From Polyangia bacterium (GTDB lineage Bacteria; Myxococcota_A; Polyangia; Nannocystales; Nannocystaceae), in contig JAUIKS010000002.1 in NCBI GenBank assembly GCA_030430565.1, positions 372,001-436,000 of the forward strand: a DNA stretch of 64,000 bases, given 5' to 3'. Every line of letters begins with the position of its first letter. Within the stretch, counting starts at the first letter, position 1. This document shows, piece after piece, positions 42,364 through 50,564 of the stretch. The notes beneath the pieces were generated by a model. That model saw only the letters and a list, made by a program, of their open reading frames with translations, was not told the origin of the DNA and made no database searches. A program made the position numbers and the translations under genes.

Positions 42364-43437
42364 TCACGTCCGCTCGAGCCCTGGCACACCCAACGCGAGG
42401 CTCACGTCGCGGAGGCGCTGGGCCCCGGTAGCGAGCATGAGGAGGCGATCAAGGCCGAGCGCGACTCCCGCGCAAGGCGGCATCCCGGGATCCGAGAGGT
42501 CCTGAAGAAACGCCTCGGCCAGCGGCAACGCCGCCTGACCGTGCCACGCACGAAGCGAGTTGACCCGTTCAAAGCGCCGACGCTGCTCCGCCGCGTCACG
42601 GAGCTCGCGGTAACCATTGGCCAGCTCCACGCCGCGCACGTGGCTCTCGAAACGACGCGCGATCGCCCGCCCCTCGACGCGCTCACGCTCGGAGAGCGCG
42701 GCCAGGACCTCGGGGAACGCGTCGAGGTGCACGCCGTCGAAACCGCGCGCGCGCTCGAGCTCCGCGAGCCACTTCGGTAGATGTTCATCGGACCAGGTCG
42801 TGAAGAGCTCGGTCCACGCCAGCAAGCGCGTGAGGCCGCCCCGCTCGCCCGCTCCCGCCTCGGCGCGACGCCGGAGGGTCTGCGGCAGCCAGCGCGCGAC
42901 CGGACGACCCCCGCGCGCGAGCGCGTCGATCAGCTCGCCCGCCTCCTCGCTGCCGCGCAGCGTGATTTGAGTTGTCTCTTCGAACAGGTCGAAAAAGTCC
43001 CGCCGGATCCAGCGACGCGGGGGCGCGGCGCCGGCGAGCTCGAAGACCGCCGCGACCAGGGCCTCGACGTCACGCTGCACCTCGGCGTATCGGTCGGGGC
43101 CGACGCGGTACCACTCGACGAGATGGAACTCCTCGGAGTGATACGCGCCGAGCTCCGCGCGCCGGAACACGTGGCTGATCTGAAAGATCGATCCGCTGCC
43201 GCGGCACAACAGGCGCTTCATCGCCAGCTCGGGGCTGGTCGCCAAGAACCCGCCCGGGGGCGCCAGCAGCGGCTCGATGTAGGGCTCGACGGCCGGCGCG
43301 TCGATCCGCACCGGGGTCGAGACCTCACGCAGCCCGGTCTTGCGAAAGTACTTTCGAACGGCCGAGAGCGCCTCGTCCCACAGGATGACGCGGCGCTCCC
43401 AGTCAGCCCCGGAAGCACGCGAGCCGTACGAGCTCAC
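42364..43437 (-). CDS. epmA: EpmA-type EF-P lysine ligase
   Basis: Class II lysyl-tRNA synthetase-like enzyme without the anticodon-binding domain (357 residues). It attaches a beta-lysine-type group to a lysine of elongation factor P. The motifs are STPVRIDAPAVEPYIEPL (motif 1 region), FQISHVFRRAELGAYHSEEFHLVEWYR (split here at FRRAE and EFHLVEWYR, motif 2) and GVALGLDRLLMLATG (motif 3). It starts at GTG 43437, overlapping the EF-P stop codon by 4 nt (GTGA). The tight coupling with its substrate gene supports the assignment. The aminomutase EpmB is not in this window. It is slightly longer than the 325-residue Escherichia coli enzyme. Confidence 0.9.
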   Translation of the reverse strand: MSSYGSRASGADWERRVILWDEALSAVRKYFRKTGLREVSTPVRIDAPAVEPYIEPLLAPPGGFLATSPELAMKRLLCRGSGSIFQISHVFRRAELGAYHSEEFHLVEWYRVGPDRYAEVQRDVEALVAAVFELAGAAPPRRWIRRDFFDLFEETTQITLRGSEEAGELIDALARGGRPVARWLPQTLRRRAEAGAGERGGLTRLLAWTELFTTWSDEHLPKWLAELERARGFDGVHLDAFPEVLAALSERERVEGRAIARRFESHVRGVELANGYRELRDAAEQRRRFERVNSLRAWHGQAALPLAEAFLQDLSDPGMPPCAGVALGLDRLLMLATGAQRLRDVSLALGVPGLERT

Positions 43438-43994
43438 TTATTGACGCGCTCGACGTAGCTGCGGGTCCGGGTGTCGATCTTGATGTTGTCGCCCTGCTTG
43501 ATGAACAGCGGGACCTGGATCTCGACGCCGGACTCGATCTTCGCGCCCTTCGTCACGTTGGTCGCGGTGTCACCCTTCACGCCGGGCTCGCACTCCGTGA
43601 CCTCCATGACGAGGTGGCTCGGCAGGGTGACCCCGACCACGCGCCCCTCGTAGAGCAGGACGTCGACCTCGAGGCTGTCGAGCAGGAAGTCGGCGTCCTT
43701 GCCGATGACCTCGCTCTGAACCTCGATCTGGTCGTAGGTGACCGTGTCCATAAAGGTGTAGGCGTCACCGTTTTGGAAGATGAACTGCATCTTCTTGGAC
43801 TCGACGTCCGCGGCCTCGAGCTTCTCGCCGGAGCGCCAGGTGCGATCCATGACCGCGCCGGTGATCATGTTCTTGATCTTGCACTTGTAGAGCCCCTGGC
43901 CCTTGCCGGGCTTCACGAATTGAAACTCCGTGACGATAAAGGGGTGCCCGTCGATTTTCAGCTTGGCGTTCTTGCGGAGATCGGAGACGTCCAT
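43434..43994 (-). CDS. efp: Elongation factor P
   Basis: Translation factor of 186 residues that binds between the P and E sites and rescues ribosomes stalled at polyproline. The three beta domains are complete. The modification loop is VKPGKGQGLY, with Lys31 the likely target of the EpmA gene next door. The C-terminal domain ends QGDNIKIDTRTRSYVERVNK. AAGGA precedes ATG 43994 by 7 nt. The window encodes several long Pro runs, for example in the TonB-like protein, that would need EF-P. Confidence 0.97.
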   Translation of the reverse strand: MDVSDLRKNAKLKIDGHPFIVTEFQFVKPGKGQGLYKCKIKNMITGAVMDRTWRSGEKLEAADVESKKMQFIFQNGDAYTFMDTVTYDQIEVQSEVIGKDADFLLDSLEVDVLLYEGRVVGVTLPSHLVMEVTECEPGVKGDTATNVTKGAKIESGVEIQVPLFIKQGDNIKIDTRTRSYVERVNK

Positions 43995-44274
43995 CGAGCT
44001 GTCCTTGTGGGCATTCGGTCGCCGCGACCGACTGTGCCCGGCTGGGTGCCTAGTACCTCGGAGTCGGGCGTGTCAACCGTGGGCCGCGCCGCGCGAATTC
44101 GCGCGTTACTCCCGGCGCTTGCTCCGCATTTTCACGATTTCGCGAACGATTCTTCAATTTCCCGTGCTTTTTCGTGTTTACACCGTACTGCAATCTCCAA
44201 GCGCGTCAGATCGCTAGAAACTGATGATTCTGTGTGGCATATTCGTTTCGGATTTCATCGAAAGAAGCCGGGTA
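43995..44274. promoter_or_regulatory. Divergent region, efp / Rrf2 regulator
   Basis: 280-bp gap between divergent genes. The right half (44130-44230) is AT-rich for this genome and likely carries the regulator's promoter. A small inverted AGAA/TTCT element at about 44206-44221 could be an autoregulatory site, but this is weak. The regulator frame is open from 44224 but the family start is at 44275. Confidence 0.4.
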
Positions 44275-44685
44275 ATGCAGCTCACAACCAAGGCCAAATA
44301 TGGATTGCGGGCCCTTTGTCACGTCGCGCACCGTGGATATGCCTCCGCCCACGTAATTGCCGAGCAACAGTCGATCCCGTCCCGATACCTCGAGGAGATC
44401 ATCGGAGAGCTGCGCAAGGCGGGCTTCGTGATCGGAAAGCGCGGGCCTCGTGGTGGATATAAGCTCGCGCGCCCGGCCACCGATATCTCGCTCGCCGACG
44501 TCCTCAAGGTCTTGAGCTCGCAGAGTCAGTCGATGGCCGGAGATCCGCGCGACGAGATCACCCGGTTGGTCGAGAAGTCGGTCGTCGATCGCTTCGATCG
44601 CGCGGTCGGCCGGCTGAGCTTGGCGGACCTGCTCGGCGAGGCCCGCGCGACACACCGCCGCGCCGCTGCCGACTACGTGATCTAG
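44275..44685 (+). CDS. Rrf2-family transcriptional regulator
   Basis: DNA-binding repressor of 136 residues. ATG 44275 gives the usual family start MQLTTKAKYGLRALCHVAHR. The winged helix includes SRYLEEIIGELRKAGFV and the wing KRGPRGGYKLARP. The segment after it, where IscR/NsrR-type members carry three Cys for an Fe-S cluster, reads SSQSQSMAGDPRDE and has no Cys. It is thus closer to the cluster-free CymR type, which senses cysteine supply. A cysteine synthase gene follows 75 bp downstream, so control of cysteine biosynthesis is the likely job. Confidence 0.85.
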   Translation: MQLTTKAKYGLRALCHVAHRGYASAHVIAEQQSIPSRYLEEIIGELRKAGFVIGKRGPRGGYKLARPATDISLADVLKVLSSQSQSMAGDPRDEITRLVEKSVVDRFDRAVGRLSLADLLGEARATHRRAAADYVI

Positions 44686-44697
44686 TACGTGATCTAG
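44674..44697 (+). repeat. 12-bp tandem duplication across the Rrf2 stop codon
   Basis: TACGTGATCTAG occurs twice in a row (44674-44685 and 44686-44697). The first copy ends with the TAG stop codon and the second is just outside the gene. It appears to be a recent small duplication with no effect on the product. Confidence 0.9.
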
Positions 44698-44760
44698 AGA
44701 GTACGCTCTCCCTCTCCCCTCTCCCCCCGACCTCTCTTCAACCGCGCGATCGAGACCCCC

Positions 44761-45705
44761 GTGCAGGCAGAAAACCTCCTCGAACTGATCGGCAACACCC
44801 CGCTTGTTCGCCTCCGGCGCGTGATCGGCCCGTCCGACACCCACGCGACCGTGTGGGGCAAGTGCGAGATGCTCAACCCTGGCGGATCCGTCAAAGACCG
44901 CATCGCGCTGGCGATGATCGAGAGCGCCGAGCGACGCGGCGAGATCAAGCCCGGCGAGAGCGTCCTGGTCGAGCCCACGAGCGGCAACACGGGCATCGGC
45001 CTGGCGCTCGTCGCCGCCGTCAAGGGCTACCGGCTGATCTTGACGATGCCGGAGTCGATGAGCCTGGAGCGCCGCAACCTGCTCAAGGCCTACGGCGCCG
45101 AGCTGGTGCTGACGCCGGAGGAGCGGACCATGGAGGGCGCGGTCGCGAAGGCCGAGGAGCTGTGCCGGAAGCCGAACCACGTCATGCTCCAGCAGTTTCA
45201 GAACCCGGCGAACCCGGACATCCACCGGCGCACGACCGGCGTCGAGCTGCTCTCGCAGATGACGGGGCTCTCGATCGACGGCTTCGTCGCCGCAGTCGGC
45301 ACGGGCGGCTCGATCACCGGGACGGGCGAGGTCCTGCGCCAGCACAACCCGGACATCACGATCGTCGCGGTCGAGCCCGATCGCAGCGCGGTGCTGTCGG
45401 GCGATGATCCAGGGCCGCACAAGATCCAGGGGATCGGCGCGGGCTTCATCCCGAGCGTGCTCAACACCGAGATCTACAGCCGGATCTCCCGCGTCCGCGA
45501 CGAGGACGCGTACCGGATGAAGCGCCGCCTGGCCCGAGAGGAGGGCCTGCTCGTCGGCATCTCCGCCGGCGCGAACGTGTTCGCGGCCGCCGAGCTCGCG
45601 GCGGAGCTCGGGCCGGGCAAGCACGTCGTCACCTTCCTCTGCGACACAGGCGAGCGCTACTTCAGCCTCGACAAGTACTTCTTCGAGGACGGCCAGCGCC
45701 GCTAG
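44761..45705 (+). CDS. cysK: Cysteine synthase (O-acetylserine-type)
   Basis: PLP enzyme of 314 residues replacing the activated hydroxyl of O-acetylserine with sulfide. It shows [10 protein letters not shown], Lys45 in NPGGSVKDR (Schiff base), [22 protein letters not shown] and CDTGERYFS. It begins at GTG 44761, in a region with no strong ribosome site. It is the first enzyme gene after the Rrf2 regulator. Together with the CysM-like gene at 47012 it gives the cluster two sulfhydrylases, so this copy may use free sulfide and the other the protein-bound sulfur. Confidence 0.93.
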   Translation: MQAENLLELIGNTPLVRLRRVIGPSDTHATVWGKCEMLNPGGSVKDRIALAMIESAERRGEIKPGESVLVEPTSGNTGIGLALVAAVKGYRLILTMPESMSLERRNLLKAYGAELVLTPEERTMEGAVAKAEELCRKPNHVMLQQFQNPANPDIHRRTTGVELLSQMTGLSIDGFVAAVGTGGSITGTGEVLRQHNPDITIVAVEPDRSAVLSGDDPGPHKIQGIGAGFIPSVLNTEIYSRISRVRDEDAYRMKRRLAREEGLLVGISAGANVFAAAELAAELGPGKHVVTFLCDTGERYFSLDKYFFEDGQRR

Positions 45706-45762
45706 CCGGCTGCCGCCGCTGCTGTCTCGTCAGGCAGGTCGCAACGTCACCCCGCGGAGCCC

Positions 45763-46587
45763 GTGAACCCAACTCTTCGCACACGCAGCGCGCTCGAGCT
45801 CGAGCGCGCGCCGGAGCTGCCGAGCGCCGCCCTGATCGCGCGCACGCGCTTCGTCGTGCTCGGCGCGGGCGGGCTCGGCTGCCCGGCGCTCCTGGGGCTG
45901 GCCGCGGCCGGAGCCCGTCGCGTCACGCTGGTCGATGATGATGTGGTCGACGCCAGCAACTTGCAGCGGCAGGTGCTCTACTCGACGGCCGATGTCGGGA
46001 TGGCGAAGACGCTCGCGGCTCGCGTGCAGCTGCGCGGGCTGCAGATCACCCCGGTGCGCGCGCGGCTCGACGCCCGCGCGCTCAGCGAGCTGCTCGAGGA
46101 CTACGATCCGCGCGCGACCGTCGTGCTCGAGTGCTCCGACGACCCCGCGCTCAAGTTCGCGGCCAACGACCTCGGGCTCGCCCGCGGGATCCCGGTGGTC
46201 ATCGCGGGCGTCCAGCGCTGGCGCGGTCAGGTCCTCGCGGTCGCGCGGGGATCCGCCTGCTACCGCTGCCTGTACGAGGCGCCGCCGCCGCCCGAGCTCG
46301 CGCCGGCCTGCAGCGCGGTGGGCATCATGGGCAGCGTCGCCGGCTTGTTCGGCCACTGGATGGCGCTGCTGGCGGTTCGCCTCGCCGGGGCGCTCGCCGA
46401 GGGCGAGGCGGCGCTGCGATCGCTCGCCGGGCGGATGCAGGCGATGGATCTTCGGGACATGCGCATCCAGACACTTCACCCGCGACCGCGCCCAGGCTGC
46501 CGCGCCTGCGCGGGCGCCGGGCCAGACCTCGACGCCCCTCGCGCGCGCTGCTCCAGCGCGCGCGCGGGGCTTCAACAAAACCAGTAA
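45763..46587 (+). CDS. MoeB/ThiF-like E1 enzyme for a sulfur carrier
   Basis: Protein of 274 residues that adenylates the C-terminal Gly of a ubiquitin-like carrier and leads to a thiocarboxylate. It shows the Rossmann motif VLGAGGLGCPALLG (32-45), VDDDVVDASNLQRQ (ATP binding) and two CxxC zinc pairs (Cys166/Cys169 and Cys246/Cys249). CSAVGIMGSVAG places candidate Cys183. There is no rhodanese domain, so it is shorter than the MoeZ class and sulfur must come from elsewhere. GTG 45763. The carrier gene follows after 43 bp. Confidence 0.88.
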   Translation: MNPTLRTRSALELERAPELPSAALIARTRFVVLGAGGLGCPALLGLAAAGARRVTLVDDDVVDASNLQRQVLYSTADVGMAKTLAARVQLRGLQITPVRARLDARALSELLEDYDPRATVVLECSDDPALKFAANDLGLARGIPVVIAGVQRWRGQVLAVARGSACYRCLYEAPPPPELAPACSAVGIMGSVAGLFGHWMALLAVRLAGALAEGEAALRSLAGRMQAMDLRDMRIQTLHPRPRPGCRACAGAGPDLDAPRARCSSARAGLQQNQ

Positions 46588-46630
46588 CACCGCACCGGTC
46601 ACAACGATTTTCACAGCAAGAGGCACCACG

Positions 46631-46903
46631 ATGGCAACTGTTCGAATCCCCACCCCGCTCCGCAAGTACACCCAGGGTCAAGAAGAGGTCTCCGTCGACG
46701 GCGGCACGATCCGCGAGCTGCTCGCCAACCTCGAGCAGAGCTCGCCGGGCATCCGCGAGCGCATCTGCGACGACGCCGGGAACGTGCGCCGCTTCGTCAA
46801 CATCTTCGTCGGCGAGGAAGACATCCGCTACCTCGACAACCTCAACACCGAGATCAAGTCCGACAGCGAGATCAGCATCATCCCGGCGATCGCCGGCGGC
46901 TGA
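46631..46903 (+). CDS. cysO: CysO-like ubiquitin-fold sulfur carrier
   Basis: Protein of 90 residues ending in IIPAIAGG. The terminal Gly-Gly is the site of thiocarboxylation and later of cysteine attachment. The MoaD/ThiS fold pattern is visible: MATVRIPTPLRKYTQGQEEV, an amphipathic helix with TIRELLANLEQ, and FVNIFVGEEDIRYL. AGAGG lies about 7 nt before ATG 46631. A larger open frame in the same register begins at 45935 but overlaps the E1 gene and is a shadow. Size, ending and neighbours match mycobacterial CysO. Confidence 0.9.
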   Translation: MATVRIPTPLRKYTQGQEEVSVDGGTIRELLANLEQSSPGIRERICDDAGNVRRFVNIFVGEEDIRYLDNLNTEIKSDSEISIIPAIAGG

Positions 46904-47011
46904 AGGAGCGAGCGCGTGTCGCCCCGTCGGTCCGCCCGCGGTCCGTCGGGGCGGATCAACGCCACACAGGCAGGATGAGCGCGCGCGCCGACGAGAAAGC
47001 GAGCGGCCGAG

Positions 47012-48070
47012 ATGACGCACGAGCACAACCTCAAGCCACCGGGCGCAACCGGCTCGATCCAAGACCCGAGCCAGGCCCAGGTCACCCCGCCGCCGGCGGT
47101 CCAGGAGTTCGCGACGGCCGAGCTGCGGCGACGCGCGCAGGCCCGCCGCGTTGACTCGATCACGGAGCTGGTCGGCAACACGCCGCTGATCCGGCTGCGC
47201 CGACTCGAGGACCAGTGCCCGGGCGTCGAGCTGTGGGCCAAGTGTGAATTCGCGAACCCGGCCGGCTCCGTGAAGGACCGGGCGGCGCTGCGGATGATCC
47301 AAGACGCGCTCGCGCGCGGCGAGCTCAAGCCGGGCATGCGCCTGATCGACAGCACGAGCGGCAACACGGGCATCGCCTACTCGATGGTCGGGGCCGCGCT
47401 CGGGATCCCGATCTCGCTCGTGATGCCGAAGAACGTCAGCGTCCCGCGCAAGCAGGTGACCGACGCCTACGGCGTCGAGCTGATCTTCTCGAGCCCGTTT
47501 GAGGGCAGCGACGGCGCGATCCGGCTGGTCCGCAAGCTCGTCGCGGAGAACCCCGATCGCTACTACTACCCGGATCAGTACTCGAACGAGTCCAACGTGA
47601 TGGCGCACTACGACGGCACCGGCGTCGAGATCTGGGAGCAGACCGGCGGCCGCGTGACGCACTTCGTGACCGGCCTCGGCACGAGCGGGACGGCGATGGG
47701 CACCTCGCGGCGGCTCAAGGACTACTCGCGCGCGGTCCAGTGCGTCGCGATCCAGCCCGATGACGCGATGCATGGCCTCGAGGGCATGAAGCACATGCCC
47801 TCGAGCATCGTCCCCGACATCTACGACGAGGGGATCCTCGACGACACGATCTGGATGCCGACCGAGGAGGGCTGGGACATGGCCGAGCACCTGTACGAGC
47901 TCGAGGGGCTGTTCGTCGGGCACTCCTCGGGCGGGAACGTGGCCGGCGCGGTCCGGCTCGGCAAGGAGCTGTCGCGCCGCGGCGAGCCCGGGGTCGTCGT
48001 CACGATCCTCTGCGACCGCGGCGACCGCTACTTCCAGCCGCTCAAGTGGGAGAAAGACTATGTCTGGTGA
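47012..48070 (+). CDS. cysM: CysM-like cysteine synthase using carrier-bound sulfur
   Basis: PLP enzyme of 352 residues, expected to react an activated serine with the thiocarboxylate of the CysO-like carrier. It has a 45-residue N-terminal extension, then VGNTPLIRLRR, Lys88 in NPAGSVKDRAA, DSTSGNTGIAYS, TGLGTSGTAMGT and CDRGDRYFQ. Its mycobacterial counterpart takes O-phosphoserine. The substrate here is not shown by the sequence. The start gives MTHEHNLKPP, a low-complexity N-terminus. It overlaps the next gene by 11 nt. Confidence 0.88.
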   Translation: MTHEHNLKPPGATGSIQDPSQAQVTPPPAVQEFATAELRRRAQARRVDSITELVGNTPLIRLRRLEDQCPGVELWAKCEFANPAGSVKDRAALRMIQDALARGELKPGMRLIDSTSGNTGIAYSMVGAALGIPISLVMPKNVSVPRKQVTDAYGVELIFSSPFEGSDGAIRLVRKLVAENPDRYYYPDQYSNESNVMAHYDGTGVEIWEQTGGRVTHFVTGLGTSGTAMGTSRRLKDYSRAVQCVAIQPDDAMHGLEGMKHMPSSIVPDIYDEGILDDTIWMPTEEGWDMAEHLYELEGLFVGHSSGGNVAGAVRLGKELSRRGEPGVVVTILCDRGDRYFQPLKWEKDYVW

Positions 48071-48545
48071 CGCTTCTGATGCTTCTGGCGACGACCTGAT
48101 CCCGCGCGCGATCCTCGATCGGATCTATCAGCAGGCGCGCGCGGAGTTCCCCAACGAGTGCTGCGGCTACCTGCGGGGGCGCGGCGCGGAGACGCTGGCG
48201 GTCCCGTGCAAGAACGTGATGGACACGCTGCACGAGCGCGACCCGAAGCAGTACCCGCGGACCGCGAAGAACGGCTACCACTTCTCGGTCCGCGACTTTC
48301 AGGCCTTCGACGCGAGCTTCGCGGAGCAGCCGCCGGCGACGGTCATCTACCACTCGCACCCGCGGGTCGGCGCGTACTTCTCGGACGAGGACAGCCGGCT
48401 CGCGCTGGCCTTCAGCGAGATGGGCTACGACGTCGACTACCTGGTCATCGACGCGCAGGACGACGAGATCCGCGAGGCGCTGCTGTTTCGCCGCGAGGGC
48501 GAGCAGTTCCGCGAGATCGCGCGCTTCGACGGCGCGGCCGTGTAG
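48060..48545 (+). CDS. JAMM/M67 peptidase (Mec-type)
   Basis: Zinc peptidase of 161 residues, expected to release cysteine from the carrier. All JAMM residues are in place: Glu33 in PNECCGYL, His98 and His100 in YHSHPRVGAYFSDED, Ser108 and Asp111. It is the last gene of the cysteine cluster, overlapping the CysM-like gene by 11 nt, which supports translational coupling. In Mycobacterium the homologous Mec protein removes cysteine from the CysO C-terminus, restoring the Gly-Gly end. Confidence 0.92.
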   Translation: MSGDASDASGDDLIPRAILDRIYQQARAEFPNECCGYLRGRGAETLAVPCKNVMDTLHERDPKQYPRTAKNGYHFSVRDFQAFDASFAEQPPATVIYHSHPRVGAYFSDEDSRLALAFSEMGYDVDYLVIDAQDDEIREALLFRREGEQFREIARFDGAAV

Positions 48546-49049
48546 TCACGTCCAGGGACACCGCAGGCGCGCGCTTCGAAGCTGCGCGACGCAGGGCCGA
48601 TCGGCGTCTAAAAACTCGCCCAGCGGGAGCGCGACGCGACGAACGACGTGGGCGCTCGCGCCGTCCTCGGGGGTGAGCCGGGCGAGGACGCTCTCCGGTC
48701 TCGGCGGTGTGCGCGTTGCGAGTCGTCGGGCGTCGACGTGGTAGACGAGCAGGACGACCTCGCGCCCGGGCGGCGGGTAGACGTGGTGAAGGACCTCGGC
48801 GATGGGTCCGATCTCGAGGACGCCCGCGCCCTCCCCCCACTCCTCGACGAGCTCGCGCGCGAGCGCGAGCGCCGGCGGCTCACCCCGCTCGACCTTGCCC
48901 CCGGGGAGCTCGAGTCGACCGCCGCCGTGGGTGGCGGTGTGCGAACGGCGCTGGACGATCAGGTGCTCCGCGTCGAGCCACACGATCCCTGCGACCACGA
49001 GTAGACGTTGTTCTGTGAGCGCGTGGTGCGTGCGCGCGGGGTTCACCAT
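48546..49049 (-). CDS. Nudix hydrolase
   Basis: Enzyme of 167 residues hydrolysing a nucleoside diphosphate linked to X. The Nudix box is complete: GGKVERGEPPALALARELVEEWGE, quoted in part as GGKVERGEPP and RELVEEWGE. The strand LLVVAGIVWLDAEHLIVQRR is typical of the MutT/8-oxo-dGTP subgroup, but substrate cannot be told. It is convergent with and directly adjacent to the JAMM gene. Start at GTG/ATG 49049. Confidence 0.9.
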   Translation of the reverse strand: MVNPARTHHALTEQRLLVVAGIVWLDAEHLIVQRRSHTATHGGGRLELPGGKVERGEPPALALARELVEEWGEGAGVLEIGPIAEVLHHVYPPPGREVVLLVYHVDARRLATRTPPRPESVLARLTPEDGASAHVVRRVALPLGEFLDADRPCVAQLRSARLRCPWT

Positions 49050-49168
49050 GGACGCGAGGCATACCGCACGACGCGAGAATTTCCACGTGCAGGCGCGGCG
49101 TATCGCGCGAATTCGCCATCGCTGCGTATGGACGCTCGTGGTCGCACGGAATATCCTCGCGCAATCCC
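49050..49168. promoter_or_regulatory. Divergent gap with candidate -10 TATCCT
   Basis: 119 bp between the divergent Nudix and DUF507 genes. TATCCT at 49152-49157 ends 11 nt before ATG 49169, the same spacing seen upstream of several other genes here. No convincing -35 is seen. Confidence 0.4.
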
Positions 49169-49681
49169 ATGCGCCTGTACGCGAACAAGATCCCGACCAT
49201 CGTTGAGGCTGTGTGCCGTGCTCTGGTCGATTCCGGTGACTTCGAAGTCGCGGACCGTAAAGAGTTCAAGGCTGACGTCGAGGCCATTCTCAAGGAGTAC
49301 AAACGCAAGGATCGCGAGATCACCGAGCGTGCGAAGGACATTCTCGAGCATCGCGGTCTCCCGTACTCGGACCTTTTCCGGACAAAACGCAGGTTGGCCG
49401 AACAACAAGGCTTCGGGATCGGCGATGATTCGGTCGTCTGGATGATCAACCAGATGATCGAGGTGTTCATGCAGTCGCAGTGGGTCGACGAGATCTACTG
49501 CGACGATCCGACGATCCGCAGGAAGCTCCGCCACGTCTTGCGTTCACACATGCAAGCTGATGACGACCTAGACCGCGAGGTCCGCCGCCATCTCAAGCAC
49601 TTGTCGGAGAACACGACCTCCTTCGAGATCGAGTACGAGAAACAGCTCGCAATGGTGAAACGCAAGCACGGGCTCGAGTGA
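49169..49681 (+). CDS. DUF507 family protein
   Basis: Charged helical protein of 170 residues. The start MRLYANKIPTIVEAVCRALV and the KRRLAEQQGFGIGDDSVVWM region are characteristic of DUF507, whose function is not known. Nothing suggests export or a catalytic site. It is followed after 3 bp by the ETF-like gene, so it probably shares an mRNA with it. DUF507 proteins of this length contain two copies of a 90-residue unit, which may be so here. Confidence 0.85.
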   Translation: MRLYANKIPTIVEAVCRALVDSGDFEVADRKEFKADVEAILKEYKRKDREITERAKDILEHRGLPYSDLFRTKRRLAEQQGFGIGDDSVVWMINQMIEVFMQSQWVDEIYCDDPTIRRKLRHVLRSHMQADDDLDREVRRHLKHLSENTTSFEIEYEKQLAMVKRKHGLE

Positions 49682-49684
49682 CTC

Positions 49685-50509
49685 ATGGCGCACATCCTCA
49701 TCTACACGCAGCGCACGCCGCAGGGCATCCACCCCGGGAGCATCATCAGCCTCTGCCTCGCCCGCGATATCGGCAGCGAGCGCGGCGCGACCATCACGGC
49801 GGTCTGCCCCGGCGACGGCTCGTCGCACGATGACCGGGTCGCGTCCGCGGCCGCGCGCTACGGCGCCGACACGCTGACGTTTACGGGTAAGGATGGCATC
49901 CACCGACTCTGCGATCGGCTGCGCCCGATCTCGATCCTGGTCCCCTACACGAGCGAGGGTCTCGCCGCTGCGGAGAACCTCCCCGGCGGGCCTCCGGTGC
50001 CTCGCTGGCTGCGCGAGTCGGATCACGGCTGGGGCAGCGCCGACCCGATCACGGCGATGATCGCCGGCACGCTGCCCTGGTACGACCTCACGACCGACCT
50101 CGAGGGTGAGTACCAGAAAGATGTCAGCCCCGAGCAGGTGCCCGCGTGGGTGAAGGAGCTCGACGCGAGCGAGAGCGGCGCCCGTGATCGCCGGCAGCTG
50201 CAGTACGTCGCGCCGACGGAGCTGGACGCCGCGACCAAGGCGACGCTCAAGTCGCTCGGCGCTCGGCCTGCGCCCCAGGACTATCACGAGCACCACAACG
50301 GCGGGATCCTGCTGTGGCTCGGCGCCGACGAGGGCGGCCTGCCCGACGCGCTCGCCGAGCGCTCCCCGAGCGCGCGCGTGCTGCTGTTCCCCGGCAGCAA
50401 GGCCCGCTTCCACCCGTCCTGGACGCTCGCGGACTGGGTGCTCGACGGCGAGTGGCCCAAGGCGCTCAACGACCTCCACAGCGAGATGTGGAAGTCGGTG
50501 CTCAACTAG
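49685..50509 (+). CDS. ETF-alpha-like nucleotide-fold protein
   Basis: Protein of 274 residues. The N-terminal half (HILIYTQRTPQGIHPGSIIS then ATITAVCPGDGSSHDDRVA) resembles the HUP/ETF fold that binds a flavin or adenine nucleotide in electron-transfer flavoproteins. The C-terminal FAD-binding signature of EtfA is not evident, so redox function is doubtful. The later part (GGILLWLGADEGGLPDAL) is unassigned. It is in a tight row with DUF507 and the ATP-grasp gene, and a shared pathway is likely but unknown. Confidence 0.5.
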   Translation: MAHILIYTQRTPQGIHPGSIISLCLARDIGSERGATITAVCPGDGSSHDDRVASAAARYGADTLTFTGKDGIHRLCDRLRPISILVPYTSEGLAAAENLPGGPPVPRWLRESDHGWGSADPITAMIAGTLPWYDLTTDLEGEYQKDVSPEQVPAWVKELDASESGARDRRQLQYVAPTELDAATKATLKSLGARPAPQDYHEHHNGGILLWLGADEGGLPDALAERSPSARVLLFPGSKARFHPSWTLADWVLDGEWPKALNDLHSEMWKSVLN

Positions 50510-50564
50510 CCGTTCTGGCGACCTGTCCGCGAGACCAGCTCGTGGACCAACCCACCCCTCCGAC

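Noticed and set aside
44206..44221. AGAA/TTCT inverted element as an Rrf2 operator
   Set aside because: Only 4 bp per arm, so easily random. It is kept as a weak note in the intergenic feature.
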